Shown here in pieces: positions 44,474-55,683 of a DNA stretch of 64,000 bases; position 1 is the first letter of the stretch; the number at the start of each line of letters is the position of its first letter. Source of the DNA: Serratia sp. AKBS12 (GTDB taxonomy: Bacteria; Pseudomonadota; Gammaproteobacteria; Enterobacterales; Enterobacteriaceae); contig NZ_JANUSB010000007.1 of NCBI RefSeq assembly GCF_024793895.1, positions 291,229 through 355,228 on the forward strand, written 5' to 3'. A program made the translations under genes and the position numbers. The notes beneath the pieces are model-generated. The model made no database searches. It worked only from the letters and a program-made list of their open reading frames with translations, and had not been told where the DNA came from.

Positions 44474-46021
44474 GTGGATACCAGTCTGATTTACGGTATT
44501 GGCGGGAGCGTGATCGGCATATTGCTCGGGTGGCTGATCGCCAATTTGCGGGTTCAGCAAAATCAGGCGCAGCACGAAACCGAACTGCGCCTGTTGGAAC
44601 AGTCGCTGCATCAGGCGCAGCAGGACATCGCGCTGCGCCAGGAAACGCTACAGCGCCAGGAACAGCAGTTGCGGCAAAACGATCTCGAACTGCGCAACGT
44701 GCATGGGCAATTGGCGGCGGCACAGGAAAAACTGAGCCAGCTCGATCACTGGCGCAACGAATGCGAACTGCTGAATCAGGAACTGCGCGCCCAGCGTGAG
44801 GTGAACAGCGTACAGGAGGCCGAGCTGCGCGAAGTCACTATCCGCCTGGAAGAAACGCGCATGGCAGCAGAAGAAAAACAGCGCCTGCTGATCAATAGCG
44901 AGCAGCGTTTGACTACCCAGTTCGAAAACCTGGCCAACCGGATATTTGAGCACAGCGGCCGTAAAGTGGATGAGCAGAACAAGCAGAGTCTGGATCGCCT
45001 GCTGCTGCCGCTGCGCGAACAGCTCGACGGTTTCCGTCGCCAGGTGCAGGACAGCTTTGGACAAGAGGCGCGGGAGCGCCATACGCTGACGCATGAAATC
45101 CGCAACCTGCAACAGTTGAACGCCCAGATGGCCCGGGAGGCGATCAACCTCACCAAGGCGCTGAAAGGGGATAACAAAACCCAGGGCAATTGGGGCGAGG
45201 TGGTGCTGAGCCGGGTGCTCGAAGCGTCCGGCCTGCGCGAAGGTCACGAATATGAAACCCAGGTCAACGTGCGGCTGGATCACCAGAGTCGCATGCAGCC
45301 GGACGTGATAGTGCGGTTGCCGCAGGGGAAAGACGTGGTGATTGACGCCAAAATGTCGCTGGTGGCCTATGAGCGCTATTTCAACAGCGAAGATGACGTG
45401 GAGCGAGAGGCGGCGCTGAGCGAACATATCGCTTCACTGCGTGGGCATATTCGTCTGTTGGGGCGCAAGGATTATCAGCAATTACCGGGCTTGCGCTCGC
45501 TGGACTACGTGCTGATGTTTATCCCGGTCGAGCCGGCCTTTCTGTTGGCGATAGATCGGGAACCCGAATTGATCAGCGAAGCGCTAAAGCACAATATCAT
45601 GTTGGTTAGTCCGACCACATTGCTGGTGGCGTTACGTACCATCACCAATCTGTGGCGCTATGAGCATCAGAGCCAGAACGCCCAGCGTATCGCCGATCGC
45701 GCAGCGCGGTTGTACGACAAAATGCGGCTGTTTGTCGATGATATGTCGGCGCTGGGGCAAAGCCTCGATAAAGCGCAGGGTAGCTATCGCCAGGCGATGA
45801 ACAAACTGAGTGAAGGCCGTGGTAATCTTATCGGTCAGACCGAAGGTTTCCGTGCGCTGGGGGTCGAAGTAAAACGCCCAATCAATCCGCTGTTGGCGCA
45901 GCAGGCCAGCGCTCAGGATCGGGGGGATTCGCCGGCGGCGGACGATGAAGAAATCAGCGCGCTGCCAGAAGCCCATGACGACCAGGACACCCGGGAATCA
46001 CGCCACGCATCACAGGGGTGA
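44474..46021 (+). CDS. rmuC: DNA recombination-limiting protein RmuC
   Basis: 515-residue RmuC with an N-terminal membrane anchor (GGSVIGILLGWLIANL), a long coiled coil (about residues 30-170, heptads rich in Gln/Glu/Leu) and a nuclease-fold domain (GNWGEVVLSRVLEASGLREGHEYE; PDVIVRLPQGKDVVIDAKMSL, PD-D/ExK). Limits recombination between inverted repeats in E. coli. Start is GTG at 44474 after GGGAGGCAGG. About 40 residues longer than E. coli (475) owing to the C-terminal acidic tail. Confidence 0.93.
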   Translation: MDTSLIYGIGGSVIGILLGWLIANLRVQQNQAQHETELRLLEQSLHQAQQDIALRQETLQRQEQQLRQNDLELRNVHGQLAAAQEKLSQLDHWRNECELLNQELRAQREVNSVQEAELREVTIRLEETRMAAEEKQRLLINSEQRLTTQFENLANRIFEHSGRKVDEQNKQSLDRLLLPLREQLDGFRRQVQDSFGQEARERHTLTHEIRNLQQLNAQMAREAINLTKALKGDNKTQGNWGEVVLSRVLEASGLREGHEYETQVNVRLDHQSRMQPDVIVRLPQGKDVVIDAKMSLVAYERYFNSEDDVEREAALSEHIASLRGHIRLLGRKDYQQLPGLRSLDYVLMFIPVEPAFLLAIDREPELISEALKHNIMLVSPTTLLVALRTITNLWRYEHQSQNAQRIADRAARLYDKMRLFVDDMSALGQSLDKAQGSYRQAMNKLSEGRGNLIGQTEGFRALGVEVKRPINPLLAQQASAQDRGDSPAADDEEISALPEAHDDQDTRESRHASQG

Positions 46022-46100
46022 ACGCCGCTGCAAGGTGGGGTATTTCGCCGGGTTCTGGTACACTCCACAACACAAAATTGACTGAATAGCAGGCAGGACA

Positions 46101-46856
46101 ATGGCAGATCAATCGCAGGAAACCACCGATTTCGGTTTTCGCACCGTAGCTCGTGAAGAAAAACAGGCCATGGTTGCTGACGTTTTTCACTCGGTAGCCG
46201 CAAAATATGACGTGATGAACGATCTGATGTCGTTTGGCATTCATCGCATCTGGAAGCGTTTTACCATCGATTGCAGCGGCGTGCGCCGGGGCCAGCGTGT
46301 TCTGGATCTGGCCGGCGGCACTGGCGACCTGGCCGCCAAGTTTTCCCGCATGGTGGGTGAGCAAGGGCAGGTAGTGCTGGCGGACATCAACGAATCAATG
46401 CTGAAGATGGGCCGTGAAAAACTGCGCGACCGCGGCATTGTCGGCAATATCAGCTACGTGCAGGCCAACGCCGAAGCGCTGCCATTCCCGGATAACTATT
46501 TCGATTGCATTACCATTTCCTTCGGGCTGCGCAACGTCACCGACAAAGACAAGGCGCTGCGTTCCATGTTCCGCGTATTGAAGCCGGGCGGCCGTCTGCT
46601 GGTGCTGGAGTTTTCCAAGCCGCTGCTGGAGCCGTTGAGCAAAGCCTACGACGCCTATTCCTTCCACGTATTGCCGAAGATTGGCGAATTGGTGGTAAAA
46701 GATCCGGACAGTTACCGTTACCTGGCCGAGTCGATTCGCATGCATCCGGATCAGGAAACGCTGAAAGGCATGATGCAGACGGCCGGTTTTGAAAACGTCA
46801 GCTATTTCAATCTGACCGGCGGTATTGTCGCACTACATCGCGGCTTCAAGTTCTGA
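46101..46856 (+). CDS. ubiE: Ubiquinone/menaquinone methyltransferase UbiE
   Basis: 251-residue SAM-dependent C-methyltransferase acting late in ubiquinone and menaquinone synthesis; same length as E. coli. Motifs: [40 protein letters not shown] (SAM loop, about residues 67-83), [17 protein letters not shown] and [15 protein letters not shown]. First of ubiE-ubiJ-ubiB. Confidence 0.98.
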   Translation: MADQSQETTDFGFRTVAREEKQAMVADVFHSVAAKYDVMNDLMSFGIHRIWKRFTIDCSGVRRGQRVLDLAGGTGDLAAKFSRMVGEQGQVVLADINESMLKMGREKLRDRGIVGNISYVQANAEALPFPDNYFDCITISFGLRNVTDKDKALRSMFRVLKPGGRLLVLEFSKPLLEPLSKAYDAYSFHVLPKIGELVVKDPDSYRYLAESIRMHPDQETLKGMMQTAGFENVSYFNLTGGIVALHRGFKF

Positions 46857-46863
46857 TATGGAC

Positions 46864-47478
46864 ATGCCAATGCTGTTAACCCCTTTGCTGACCGGCGTAC
46901 TGGAAACCACACTCAACAGCCTGCTGTTCCGCGATCGTAGCATGAAGATGGCCCGTCAGCGTTTGGCCGGTAAAGTGCTGCGTATCGAACTGCAAGAGTT
47001 TTCCTCGCCGCTGGTGCTGATCTTCAGCGAGCAGCGGGTGGATGTGCTTGGCCAATCGGAAGACAGCGCCGATTGTACGGTACAAACCAAAATACCGGTG
47101 CTGCTGAAGTTGCGCGATCGTCAGCAACTATCACCGCTGATGCGCAGCGGCGAACTGGTTGTCGAGGGCGATATACAGGTTGTCCAGCAACTGGTGGGAT
47201 TACTCGATCTGGCTGAATGGGATCCGGCGGAATGGCTGGCTCCTTACGTCGGCGACATTGCTGCGCAAGGTATCTCCCAGGTGCTCGGCAAGGGCGCCGG
47301 CCTGCTTAGAGCAGGAGTGCAAAACCAACTGCATTACGTGGCGGAAACGTTGACCGAAGAATGGCGCGTGGCGCCAGGTCCCTTGGAAGTGGTGTGGTTC
47401 AATGAGGAAGTGGATGCGGTGAGCCGCGATGTTGAATCCCTATTAGTCCGCATGGACAAGTTGGAGGGTAAGCGATGA
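46864..47478 (+). CDS. ubiJ: Ubiquinone synthesis accessory protein UbiJ
   Basis: 204-residue SCP2-domain protein that with UbiK supports assembly of the soluble ubiquinone-biosynthesis complex. SCP2-like domain (about residues 25-130: [43 protein letters not shown]) and an amphipathic C-terminus ([19 protein letters not shown]). ATGs at 46858, 46864 and 46870; 46864 (MPMLLTPLL) best aligns with the E. coli start. Overlaps ubiB by four bases. Confidence 0.9.
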   Translation: MPMLLTPLLTGVLETTLNSLLFRDRSMKMARQRLAGKVLRIELQEFSSPLVLIFSEQRVDVLGQSEDSADCTVQTKIPVLLKLRDRQQLSPLMRSGELVVEGDIQVVQQLVGLLDLAEWDPAEWLAPYVGDIAAQGISQVLGKGAGLLRAGVQNQLHYVAETLTEEWRVAPGPLEVVWFNEEVDAVSRDVESLLVRMDKLEGKR

Positions 47479-49106
47479 CCCCTGGCGAACTACGCCGCCT
47501 GTATTTGATCGTGCGTGTTTTTCTCAGCTATGGCCTGGATGAACTGATCCCCAAGATACGGTTGACGCTGCCGCTGCGTATTGGTCGCCGCCTGCTGTTC
47601 TGGATGCCAAACCGCCACAAGGACAAGCCACTGGGCGAGCGTTTACGGCTGGCATTGCAAGAGCTTGGCCCGGTATGGATCAAGTTTGGCCAGATGATGT
47701 CGACGCGGCGCGATTTGTTCCCGCCGCACATTGCCGATCAATTGACCCTGTTGCAGGATCGGGTGGCGCCGTTTGATGGCGCGTTGGCACGACAGCATAT
47801 CGAACTGGCGATGGGCGGCTCGCTGGAACAATGGTTTGATGATTTTGACCAGCAGGCGCTGGCCTCCGCTTCCATTGCCCAGGTGCATACCGCGCGTCTG
47901 AAAAGCAATGGTCAGGAAGTGGTGCTTAAGGTGATTCGTCCCGATATTGGGCCGATTATCAAGGCTGATGTACGCCTGATGTACCGCTTGGCCGGCTGGG
48001 TGCCAAAGCTGCTGCCGGACGGTCGCCGTCTGCGCCCGCGTGAAGTGGTGCGAGAATATGAAAAGACCCTGTTGGACGAACTGAATCTGCTACGCGAAGC
48101 GGCGAACGCCATCCAACTGCGCCGTAATTTTGAAGGCAGCCCGATGCTGTACGTGCCGGAGGTCTATTCGGACTACTGTCGCGAAAGTGTGCTGGTGATG
48201 GAGCGCATTTATGGCATACCGGTTTCCGATATCTCTACGCTGGAGAAGCAGGGCACCAACATGAAGCTGCTGGCAGAACGTGGTGTTCAGGTGTTCTTTA
48301 CCCAGGTGTTCCGTGACAGCTTCTTCCATGCCGACATGCACCCGGGCAACATTTTTGTCAGCTACGAACACCCGGAAGATCCATGCTATATCGGCATCGA
48401 CTGCGGCATCGTCGGTTCCCTGAACAAAGACGACAAGCGTTATCTCGCTGAAAACTTTATTGCTTTCTTTAATCGGGATTATCGCAAGGTGGCGGAATTG
48501 CATGTTGATTCCGGCTGGGTACCGCGTGATACCAACGTCGAGGACTTTGAGTTTGCCATTCGCACCGTATGCGAGCCTATTTTCGAAAAGCCGCTGGCGG
48601 AAATCTCCTTCGGCAACGTATTACTGAACTTGTTTAATACCGCGCGCCGTTTCAATATGGAAGTCCAGCCGCAACTGGTGTTATTGCAGAAGACCTTGTT
48701 GTATGTTGAAGGTCTGGGCCGGCAGCTCTACCCGCAACTGGATCTGTGGACCACGGCGAAGCCATTCCTCGAGAGCTGGCTGCGCGATCAGGTCGGCATA
48801 CCCGCGGTGGTGCGCGCGCTGAAGGAAAAAGCTCCGTTCTGGGCGGAGAAACTGCCTGAATTACCTGAATTATTTTATGATAGTTTGCAACAGCACAAAC
48901 TGTTGCAACAAAGCGTCGATAAGCTGACTCACCAAATGCAGGCGCAGCGCGTTCGCCAAGGCCAGTCACGTTATTTGTTCGGCATTGGCGCTACACTGTT
49001 AGTGAGTGGCACGATGCTGCTGTTGGGGGGCACCGAAGTGCTCCCGGCCTGGATGATGGCCGGCGGAATAGTCGCCTGGCTAGTGGGTTGGAAACGCGCG
49101 AGCTGA
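47475..49106 (+). CDS. ubiB: Ubiquinone synthesis atypical kinase UbiB
   Basis: 543-residue ABC1/ADCK-family protein (E. coli 546). KxGQ motif in [16 protein letters not shown], alanine-rich loop in [25 protein letters not shown], catalytic [11 protein letters not shown] and metal-binding [10 protein letters not shown]. Two C-terminal transmembrane helices (about 500-540) anchor it in the inner membrane. ATGA overlap with ubiJ. Confidence 0.97.
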   Translation: MTPGELRRLYLIVRVFLSYGLDELIPKIRLTLPLRIGRRLLFWMPNRHKDKPLGERLRLALQELGPVWIKFGQMMSTRRDLFPPHIADQLTLLQDRVAPFDGALARQHIELAMGGSLEQWFDDFDQQALASASIAQVHTARLKSNGQEVVLKVIRPDIGPIIKADVRLMYRLAGWVPKLLPDGRRLRPREVVREYEKTLLDELNLLREAANAIQLRRNFEGSPMLYVPEVYSDYCRESVLVMERIYGIPVSDISTLEKQGTNMKLLAERGVQVFFTQVFRDSFFHADMHPGNIFVSYEHPEDPCYIGIDCGIVGSLNKDDKRYLAENFIAFFNRDYRKVAELHVDSGWVPRDTNVEDFEFAIRTVCEPIFEKPLAEISFGNVLLNLFNTARRFNMEVQPQLVLLQKTLLYVEGLGRQLYPQLDLWTTAKPFLESWLRDQVGIPAVVRALKEKAPFWAEKLPELPELFYDSLQQHKLLQQSVDKLTHQMQAQRVRQGQSRYLFGIGATLLVSGTMLLLGGTEVLPAWMMAGGIVAWLVGWKRAS

Positions 49107-49191
49107 ATATATTCGCCTTTGCCCATGTTATCGGCGCAGCTGTATAACGAGAATGGTGCTGGGGGGCTCGTAACCTGGTTAAAAATTGCCG

Positions 49192-49197
49192 TATAAT
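49192..49197 (+). promoter_or_regulatory. Candidate -10 of the tatABCD promoter
   Basis: Consensus TATAAT 45 bases before tatA and about 85 after ubiB. No good -35 lies 16-18 bases upstream, so confidence is limited. tat genes may also be read through from ubiB. Confidence 0.4.
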
Positions 49198-49241
49198 GCG
49201 GCAAGTGTGAAATAACCCCTGTAAAGATAGAGGTAATTGGA

Positions 49242-49502
49242 ATGGGCGGTATTAGTATTTGGCAATTGTTGATCATCGCGGTGATCGTGGTGCTGCTGTT
49301 CGGTACCAATAAACTCCGTACTCTGGGGTCCGATCTCGGTGCATCAATCAAGGGCTTCAAAAAAGCGATTGGCGATGATAATACACCGCCAGCGAACACC
49401 ACTGAAAAAAACAGTCACGATGCTGACTTTACGGCCAAGCCTATCACCGATAAGCAGCCGGAAGCGAAAACTGAAGAGTCGAAGAACAAAGAGCAGGTAT
49501 AA
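49242..49502 (+). CDS. tatA: Twin-arginine translocase subunit TatA
   Basis: 86-residue TatA (E. coli 89): single N-terminal membrane helix ([17 protein letters not shown]), hinge GTNKLRTLG, amphipathic helix [17 protein letters not shown] and a charged Lys/Glu tail. Oligomerises to form the passage for folded twin-arginine substrates. GAGGTAATTGG before the ATG. Three bases to tatB. Confidence 0.97.
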   Translation: MGGISIWQLLIIAVIVVLLFGTNKLRTLGSDLGASIKGFKKAIGDDNTPPANTTEKNSHDADFTAKPITDKQPEAKTEESKNKEQV

Positions 49503-49505
49503 ACC

Positions 49506-50051
49506 GTGTTTGACATTGGGTTTAGTGAACTGCTGCTGGTATTGGTAATCGGTTTGGTGGTGCTTGGGCCGGAACGATTGCCAGTCGCGGTTAGAACGGT
49601 TGCGGGCTGGATCCGCGCGCTGCGTTCGCTGGCCGCGTCGGTGCAAAACGAACTGTCTCAAGAACTGAAACTGCAAGAACTGCAGGACAGTTTGAAAAAG
49701 GCCGAGCAGGCCGGCTTGCAGAATCTGACGCCAGAGCTGAAGGCATCGATGGATGAATTGAAAGATGCGGCTGAATCGCTGAAACGCTCGTATACCGACA
49801 ATGGCGATAACCCTGCACCGACAATTCATAACCCTTTGGTTACCGAGCCTGAGGCGCTACATGACGGCGTGACTCCGGCAGATGCAGCAAGCAGCGTGAC
49901 GGCTCCGGCTACTACGCCTAAGACGGTGGAGAATTCGCCGCCGGTAGCCCCCTCTGAGTCGCTGTCTGCAACCGAAAACGCGACCAAGGCCAGCATCGAA
50001 CCTGTTGCGGGTAAAACCCCTGCGTCTCACCAACCTAATGGCGATCGTTAA
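49506..50051 (+). CDS. tatB: Twin-arginine translocase subunit TatB
   Basis: 181-residue TatB (E. coli 171): [21 protein letters not shown] with conserved Glu8, LGPERLP hinge, then an extended amphipathic helix (about residues 26-105) and a Pro/Thr/Ser-rich tail. Forms the receptor complex with TatC. The start is GTG at 49506. The tail is a fast-evolving disordered region. Confidence 0.97.
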   Translation: MFDIGFSELLLVLVIGLVVLGPERLPVAVRTVAGWIRALRSLAASVQNELSQELKLQELQDSLKKAEQAGLQNLTPELKASMDELKDAAESLKRSYTDNGDNPAPTIHNPLVTEPEALHDGVTPADAASSVTAPATTPKTVENSPPVAPSESLSATENATKASIEPVAGKTPASHQPNGDR

Positions 50052-50054
50052 AAC

Positions 50055-50825
50055 ATGGCTGTTGAAGAAACCCAGCCGCTTATCAGTCATCTGATTGAAC
50101 TGCGTAAGCGCCTGTTGAACTCGATTATCAGCGTACTGGTGATTTTTATCGCATTGGTGTTCTTTGCCAATGACATTTACCAGCTGGTTTCTGCACCGTT
50201 AATCAAGCAGTTACCCGCTGGTGCCAGTATGATAGCCACCGATGTGGCCTCGCCTTTCTTTACGCCGATCAAACTGACGATGATTGTTTCGGTGTTCGTT
50301 TCTGCCCCGGTCATTCTGTATCAGGTTTGGGCATTTATCGCCCCGGCGCTGTATAAGCACGAACGTCGCCTGATGATGCCGCTGCTGTTTTCCAGCAGCC
50401 TACTGTTCTATTTGGGCATGGCGTTTGCCTATTTCATCGTGTTCCCGCTGGCGTTTGGTTTTTTTGCCAAAACCGCACCGGTTGGCGTACTGATTGCTAC
50501 CGATATCAACAACTATCTTGACTTCGTTATGGCGCTGTTTATGGCGTTTGGCGTGGCGTTTGAAGTGCCGGTGGCAATCATTCTACTTTGCTGGAGTGGT
50601 GTCACCACGCCGGAGGATCTGCGCAAGAAGCGGCCTTACGTGTTGGTCGGGGCTTTTGTGGTGGGGATGCTGCTGACGCCGCCTGACGTATTCTCGCAAA
50701 CCCTGTTGGCGATCCCGATGTACCTGTTGTTTGAAGTCGGGGTGTTCTGCGCCAGGTTCTACGTTGGCAAACGCAGGCCACAGCCGGAAGAAGAAGACGA
50801 GGGTGATGAGCACCCGGTACCTTGA
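50055..50825 (+). CDS. tatC: Twin-arginine translocase subunit TatC
   Basis: 256-residue TatC (E. coli 258) with six transmembrane helices. N-terminal receptor region [17 protein letters not shown] recognises the twin-arginine signal; conserved Pro/Glu motifs in FALLING positions include [15 protein letters not shown] and [12 protein letters not shown]-terminal acidic tail. Starts three bases after tatB. Confidence 0.97.
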   Translation: MAVEETQPLISHLIELRKRLLNSIISVLVIFIALVFFANDIYQLVSAPLIKQLPAGASMIATDVASPFFTPIKLTMIVSVFVSAPVILYQVWAFIAPALYKHERRLMMPLLFSSSLLFYLGMAFAYFIVFPLAFGFFAKTAPVGVLIATDINNYLDFVMALFMAFGVAFEVPVAIILLCWSGVTTPEDLRKKRPYVLVGAFVVGMLLTPPDVFSQTLLAIPMYLLFEVGVFCARFYVGKRRPQPEEEDEGDEHPVP

Positions 50826-50836
50826 TCTGTTTCTCT

Positions 50837-50860
50837 GAACCGCCCTGATTGGGCGGTTCT
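50837..50860 (+). terminator. Hairpin between tatC and tatD
   Basis: Perfect nine-base arms GAACCGCCC and GGGCGGTTC around TGATT, followed by TTGCATTGG. The T-tract is poor, so it probably attenuates rather than ends transcription before tatD, whose ATG is 17 bases beyond. Confidence 0.65.
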
Positions 50861-50875
50861 TGCATTGGAAAAAAC

Positions 50876-51658
50876 ATGTTTGATATTGGCGTTAACCTGA
50901 CCAGTTCCCAATTTGCCAAAGATGGTGCGCAGGTAGTGGATCGTGCGCGTCAGGCTGGCGTAACCGGTATGTTGATAACCGGCACCAGCGTGCAGGACAG
51001 TCAGGCAGCCAGCGAGCTGGCGCAAGATTATCGCGATTATTGCTGGTCCACCGCTGGCGTGCATCCTCACCATGCCAGTGAATGGAATGCGCAGGCCGCC
51101 GAGCAGTTACGGGCATTGGCCGGCAGGCCAGAAGTGGTGGCAATCGGTGAATGTGGGTTGGATTTCAATCGAAACTTTTCCACTCCCGATCAACAGGAAG
51201 CGGCATTCAGCGCACAGTTGGCGTTAGCCGCTGATTTGCAGATGCCGGTGTTTCTGCATTGCCGCGAAGCGCACTCGCGATTTGTTGCACTGCTGTCGCC
51301 ATGGCTGGAAAAATTGCCCGCCGCCGTCGTGCATTGTTTTACCGGTACGGCAGAAGAGTTAACGGACTGTTTGGCTCTCGGTTTGTCCGTCGGTATTACC
51401 GGCTGGGTATGCGATGAGCGGCGTGGGTTGGCGTTGCGGGCATTATTACCGCAGATCCCGGTAGACCGTTTGCTGTTGGAAACCGATGCCCCCTATCTGC
51501 TGCCGCGGGATTTACATCCCAAACCGGCATCTCGCCGCAACGAACCGGGTTTTTTGCCTCATCTTGTCCGGCAGGTCGCTGCCTGGCGGCAGGAAGATCC
51601 CCAGAGGTTGGGGCTGATAACCGATCAAAATGCGCGCCGCATATTCCAACTGTCGTGA
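50876..51658 (+). CDS. tatD: TatD-family metal-dependent DNase
   Basis: 260-residue TIM-barrel nuclease (E. coli 260). Metal ligands and motifs: FDIGVNL (Asp in place of the usual HxH start, typical of TatD itself), [28 protein letters not shown] and [10 protein letters not shown]. Not required for Tat export; a 3'-5' exonuclease linked to DNA repair. ATG at 50876 ([12 protein letters not shown]) chosen over an upstream ATG at 50849 that lies in the hairpin. Confidence 0.96.
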   Translation: MFDIGVNLTSSQFAKDGAQVVDRARQAGVTGMLITGTSVQDSQAASELAQDYRDYCWSTAGVHPHHASEWNAQAAEQLRALAGRPEVVAIGECGLDFNRNFSTPDQQEAAFSAQLALAADLQMPVFLHCREAHSRFVALLSPWLEKLPAAVVHCFTGTAEELTDCLALGLSVGITGWVCDERRGLALRALLPQIPVDRLLLETDAPYLLPRDLHPKPASRRNEPGFLPHLVRQVAAWRQEDPQRLGLITDQNARRIFQLS

Positions 51659-51667
51659 GTAAGCCGC

Positions 51668-51692
51668 TATCGGGCATGAACCACGCCCGATA
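51668..51692. terminator. Hairpin between convergent tatD and rfaH
   Basis: TATCGGGC and GCCCGATA, eight-base perfect arms around ATGAACCAC, centred in the 37-base gap between the two stops. No long T-run on either side; probably a shared, partly efficient terminator. Confidence 0.55.
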
Positions 51693-51695
51693 CGT

Positions 51696-52184
51696 TTACA
51701 GTTTTTCGAACTGGCGATTATCCAGGCTTTGTGTGACCTGCTTATTGATCAGGTTAAGCAGTAGCATCGAGCGAGCTTCACCGTCGGGTTCGGTGTAAAT
51801 CGCTTGCAGGCCTTCGAACACGCCGTCGGTAATCAGCACGGTATCGCCTGGCTGTGGCGTTTCCGGATCGACATAGCTATTGCTGGTATGCGCTCGCAGT
51901 TCTTCTATCACCTTGAGTGGGATCATCGTCGGCAGCGAGCCGAAACGCACAAAGTGGCTGACGCCGCGAGTGGCGCTGATAGTGGTGGTATGGATGCGCT
52001 CAGGGTCAAATTCCACAAACAGGTAATTGGGGAACAGGGGCTCGCTGACCGCGGTACGTTTGCCGCGCACGATTTTTTCCAGCGTTATGATTGGGCTTAG
52101 GCAGTTCACCGCCTGCCGTTCCAAATGTTCCTGCGCCCGCAACAGCTGGCCGCGTTTGCAATACAATAGATACCAAGATTCCAT
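51696..52184 (-). CDS. rfaH: Transcription antiterminator RfaH
   Basis: 162-residue NusG paralogue (same length as E. coli) that joins RNA polymerase at ops sites and promotes expression of long LPS, capsule and similar operons. NGN domain [24 protein letters not shown] and [12 protein letters not shown], and KOW domain [18 protein letters not shown] with family-typical LINKQV tail. ATG at 52184; the frame is open upstream to 52223 without similarity. No ops site is evident in this window. Confidence 0.96.
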   Translation of the reverse strand: MESWYLLYCKRGQLLRAQEHLERQAVNCLSPIITLEKIVRGKRTAVSEPLFPNYLFVEFDPERIHTTTISATRGVSHFVRFGSLPTMIPLKVIEELRAHTSNSYVDPETPQPGDTVLITDGVFEGLQAIYTEPDGEARSMLLLNLINKQVTQSLDNRQFEKL

Positions 52185-52427
52185 AATTTCACATGCCTTT
52201 CTGTCAGCAGGTAAGCATAACAAAAGCTATTACGGATACCTAGTGAAGCGAAGTAGCGCGCTATGCGTGTCTATCTGTTTGAATCGGCAGCTTTTGCGCC
52301 TTGTCACACTCTTTGCCAATCTGCTCGGGTATAACAGGGGGCTAAAAATTTGTTACCGTGACAGTATGGCAAGCTGGCGCTGTTGCCTATGTGACGCTAT
52401 TCATCATTTTACGACCGAGGGAGAAGA

Positions 52428-53153
52428 ATGGAGCTATTTCTGCTGAGTAACGGCAAACTTTCAGGTGAATCCGAGCTGTTGGGGTATGCCAGGCCTCAGT
52501 TGCGGGCGATGATTGAGCGCCGCAACATCACTTCAGCGCTGTTGATTCCCTACGCGCTTATCCGCAGTGATTACGATCAAAGGGCTGAGGAATTGGCGCA
52601 AACGCTGGGCATTACGGTCAGCAGCATTCATCACGCGGCGTCACCGGCAGCGGCTATCGAACAGGCTGAATGCATTCTGATCAGCGGCGGTAATACCTGG
52701 ATGCTGAACCAGCAACTGCATGAGCAGGGGCTGATCGTGCCTATCCAGCGTGCGGTACGTGAGCGCAATGTGCCCTATGTCGGCTGGAGCGCTGGTTGTA
52801 ATGTGGCGACGCCAAGTATTCGTACCACCAATGATATGCCGGTGCGCAACAGCGTGGTGCTGCCGGCGCTGGGACTGTTTCCGCTGCAAATCAACCCGCA
52901 CTATATTGACGCGCATATCAGCGGTCATATGGGAGAAACGCGTGATGAACGTTTGGCGGAGTTCTGTGCGGTGAATCCGAGTGAGTCGGTGGTGGCGTTG
53001 CGTGAGGGCAGTTTGCTGCGAGTCAGCGGCAACGATCTGCATTATTTCAGCGCGCGCGAGCAGGGGTTCAAAGTTTTCCGCCATGGGCAGGAGCCGCAGG
53101 AATATCACGATACGCTGGCATTGCGCCCGCTGGTGTCGTTTGATTGTCACTGA
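52428..53153 (+). CDS. pepE: Peptidase E (aspartyl dipeptidase) PepE
   Basis: 241-residue class-I-glutamine-amidotransferase-like serine peptidase that cleaves N-terminal Asp from dipeptides. Nucleophile Ser121 in YVGWSAGCN, partner His in LQINPHYIDAH, and family N-terminus MELFLLSNGKLSG. About a dozen residues longer than E. coli PepE (229). GAGGGAGAAG precedes the ATG. In E. coli pepE is elsewhere; here it lies between rfaH and ubiD. The 243 bases upstream to rfaH hold no further gene. Confidence 0.93.
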   Translation: MELFLLSNGKLSGESELLGYARPQLRAMIERRNITSALLIPYALIRSDYDQRAEELAQTLGITVSSIHHAASPAAAIEQAECILISGGNTWMLNQQLHEQGLIVPIQRAVRERNVPYVGWSAGCNVATPSIRTTNDMPVRNSVVLPALGLFPLQINPHYIDAHISGHMGETRDERLAEFCAVNPSESVVALREGSLLRVSGNDLHYFSAREQGFKVFRHGQEPQEYHDTLALRPLVSFDCH

Positions 53154-53242
53154 CAGAGTGTTGAAGCATCGCCCTTTGTTTAACAAAATTGCAGCAACAA
53201 CCGTGAAGAGGGCTTATAATGCCCTCCTCACTGGCCGTTATA

Positions 53243-54739
53243 ATGATCAGCATGAAATACCGTGACTTACGCGATTTCCTCTCGTTGCTGGAAAAGAGAG
53301 GGGAACTAAAACGCATCAGCCAGCCGATCGATCCCTATCTGGAAATGACAGAAATTGCCGATCGTACGCTGCGTGCGGGCGGCCCGGCGCTGCTGTTTGA
53401 AAACCCGAAAGGTTACGACATGCCGGTGCTGTGCAATCTGTTCGGCACCGCCAATCGCGTGGCGATGGGCATGGGCCAGGAAGACGTCAGCGCACTGCGT
53501 GACGTGGGCAAGTTACTGGCTTTCCTGAAAGAGCCAGAGCCACCGAAAGGCTTCCGCGATCTGTTCGACAAGATGCCGAAGTTTAAACAAGTGCTGAATA
53601 TGCCGACCAAAGTGTTGGGTTCCGCACCCTGTCAGGAACAGGTGTGGCAAGGAGACGACGTCGATCTCGGCCGCATTCCGGTGATGCACTGCTGGCCGGA
53701 AGACGCCGCGCCGCTCATCACCTGGGGTCTGACCGTTACTCGCGGCCCGCACAAGGAACGCCAAAACCTTGGCATCTATCGTCAGCAGGTGCTGGGCAAG
53801 AACAAGGTCATCATGCGCTGGCTGTCGCATCGCGGCGGCGCGTTGGATTATCTGGAATGGTGTCAGGCGCATCCCGGTGAGCGTTTCCCGGTGGCAGTGG
53901 CGCTGGGAGCCGATCCGGCCACCATTCTTGGTGCGGTGACGCCGGTGCCGGACAACCTGTCCGAATACGCCTTCGCCGGGCTGCTGCGCGGTAACAAGAC
54001 CGAGGTGGTCAAGTGCATCTCCAATGATCTCGAAGTCCCTGCCAGTGCGGAAATCGTGCTGGAAGGCTATATCGAGCCGGGCGAGATGGCGCCTGAAGGC
54101 CCGTACGGCGACCATACCGGCTACTACAACGAAATTGACCATTTCCCGGTGTTCACCGTCACTCATATCACCCAACGCCGTGATGCTATTTATCATTCGA
54201 CTTACACTGGTCGTCCACCGGACGAGCCGGCGGTAATGGGGGTGGCGCTGAACGAAGTGTTCGTGCCTATCCTGCAAAAGCAGTTCCCTGAAATCGTCGA
54301 CTTCTATTTGCCGCCGGAAGGCTGTTCATACCGCCTGGCAGTGGTGACCATCAAGAAACAGTATCCCGGTCACGCCAAACGCGTGATGATGGGGGTCTGG
54401 TCGTTCCTGCGTCAGTTTATGTATACCAAGTTTGTCATCATCTGCGACGACGACGTCAATGCGCGTGACTGGAATGACGTGATTTGGGCGATCACCACAC
54501 GGATGGATCCGGCAAGGGATACCGTGATGGTGGAGAATACGCCAATCGATTATCTGGACTTCGCCTCACCGGTTTCCGGGCTGGGGTCGAAGATGGGGCT
54601 GGATGCCACCAATAAATGGCCGGGTGAAACCCAGCGTGAGTGGGGCCGTCCGATCCAGATGGATGAAAAGGTGCGTGCGCGCGTCGATCAAATCTGGGAC
54701 GAGCTCGCCATTTTCAGTGACAGAGAACCGACATTATAA
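53243..54739 (+). CDS. ubiD: 3-octaprenyl-4-hydroxybenzoate decarboxylase UbiD
   Basis: 498-residue prenylated-FMN-dependent decarboxylase (E. coli 497) of ubiquinone biosynthesis. Clear family segments: [34 protein letters not shown] (cofactor/metal site), [32 protein letters not shown]. Catalytic Arg/Glu residues lie within the first and second of these. Start at 53243 ([13 protein letters not shown]); the ATG at 53252 is an alternative matching E. coli MKYNDL. Confidence 0.97.
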   Translation: MISMKYRDLRDFLSLLEKRGELKRISQPIDPYLEMTEIADRTLRAGGPALLFENPKGYDMPVLCNLFGTANRVAMGMGQEDVSALRDVGKLLAFLKEPEPPKGFRDLFDKMPKFKQVLNMPTKVLGSAPCQEQVWQGDDVDLGRIPVMHCWPEDAAPLITWGLTVTRGPHKERQNLGIYRQQVLGKNKVIMRWLSHRGGALDYLEWCQAHPGERFPVAVALGADPATILGAVTPVPDNLSEYAFAGLLRGNKTEVVKCISNDLEVPASAEIVLEGYIEPGEMAPEGPYGDHTGYYNEIDHFPVFTVTHITQRRDAIYHSTYTGRPPDEPAVMGVALNEVFVPILQKQFPEIVDFYLPPEGCSYRLAVVTIKKQYPGHAKRVMMGVWSFLRQFMYTKFVIICDDDVNARDWNDVIWAITTRMDPARDTVMVENTPIDYLDFASPVSGLGSKMGLDATNKWPGETQREWGRPIQMDEKVRARVDQIWDELAIFSDREPTL

Positions 54740-54911
54740 TCTAGCCAACGTAATTGGAGTGGCATTGCGGCGGTAACGCAACTCTTTCCTGACCGCTTGC
54801 TCAGTAGGCGGCTGGAGTTGCGGGCAAGCCAACCAGGATGCGGCTGCAACTATGTTGGAGATGTCAGGCTTTGTTCTCAGTTTTGCATAGATGACCCGAC
54901 AGAGGGAACGC

Positions 54912-55613
54912 ATGACAATATTGAGCTGTACAGTGACCTCGGTAGAGGCCATTACCGATACCGTTTATCGGGTACGTCTGGTGCCGGAAGCGCCGTTTTC
55001 ATTCAAGGCAGGACAATATCTGATGGTGGTGATGGACGAGCGTGACAAGCGTCCGTTTTCGCTGGCCTCAACTCCGATGCAGCAGGATTATATCGAGCTG
55101 CACATCGGCGCATCAGAACTGAATCTTTATGCCATGGCGGTGATGGATCGCATCCTGAAAGAGCAGGCGATTAGCGTGGACATTCCGCACGGCGATGCCT
55201 GGCTGCGCGAAGACGGCAGCCGTCCTCTGGTGTTGATTGCCGGCGGTACCGGTTTTTCCTATGCGCGTTCGATTTTGCTAACCGCGCTGGAACAGCAGCC
55301 CAATCGCGAGGTTTCCATCTATTGGGGAGGGCGCGAACTGAAGCACCTGTACGATCTGAGCGAACTGGAAGCGCTGTCGTTGCGACACCCCAATCTGAAC
55401 GTTATCCCGGTGGTCGAACAGCCGGAAGTCGAGTGGCGTGGCCGCAGCGGTACCGTGCTGAGTGCGGTATTACAGGATTTCGGTTCGCTGGCGGAGCATG
55501 ATATTTATATTGCCGGTCGGTTTGAAATGGCGAAGATTGCCCGTGAACGTTTTTGTGCTGAACGCGGTGCACAAGAAGCGCGTATGTTCGGCGATGCTTT
55601 TTCGTTTATCTGA
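54912..55613 (+). CDS. fre: NAD(P)H-flavin reductase Fre
   Basis: 233-residue flavin reductase (same length as E. coli) providing reduced free flavins. Ferredoxin-reductase fold: flavin-binding RPFSLAS (about residues 46-52), NAD(P)-binding [16 protein letters not shown] (about 110-125) and C-terminal [12 protein letters not shown] at 54912 after GAGGGAACG. Supports reduction of flavin for UbiX/UbiD chemistry among other roles; next to ubiD as in E. coli. Confidence 0.96.
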   Translation: MTILSCTVTSVEAITDTVYRVRLVPEAPFSFKAGQYLMVVMDERDKRPFSLASTPMQQDYIELHIGASELNLYAMAVMDRILKEQAISVDIPHGDAWLREDGSRPLVLIAGGTGFSYARSILLTALEQQPNREVSIYWGGRELKHLYDLSELEALSLRHPNLNVIPVVEQPEVEWRGRSGTVLSAVLQDFGSLAEHDIYIAGRFEMAKIARERFCAERGAQEARMFGDAFSFI

Positions 55614-55683
55614 TCGACGTGCAATGTATCAGCAGGGTGGCCCGGTGCCGCCCTATTTTTTTGCCTGCGGCAAACGGCAGGCA

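Noticed and set aside
53189..53220. TTGCAG and TATAAT before ubiD as a promoter
   Set aside because: The spacer is 20 bases, too long for a normal sigma-70 promoter; the -10 alone is not enough to annotate.
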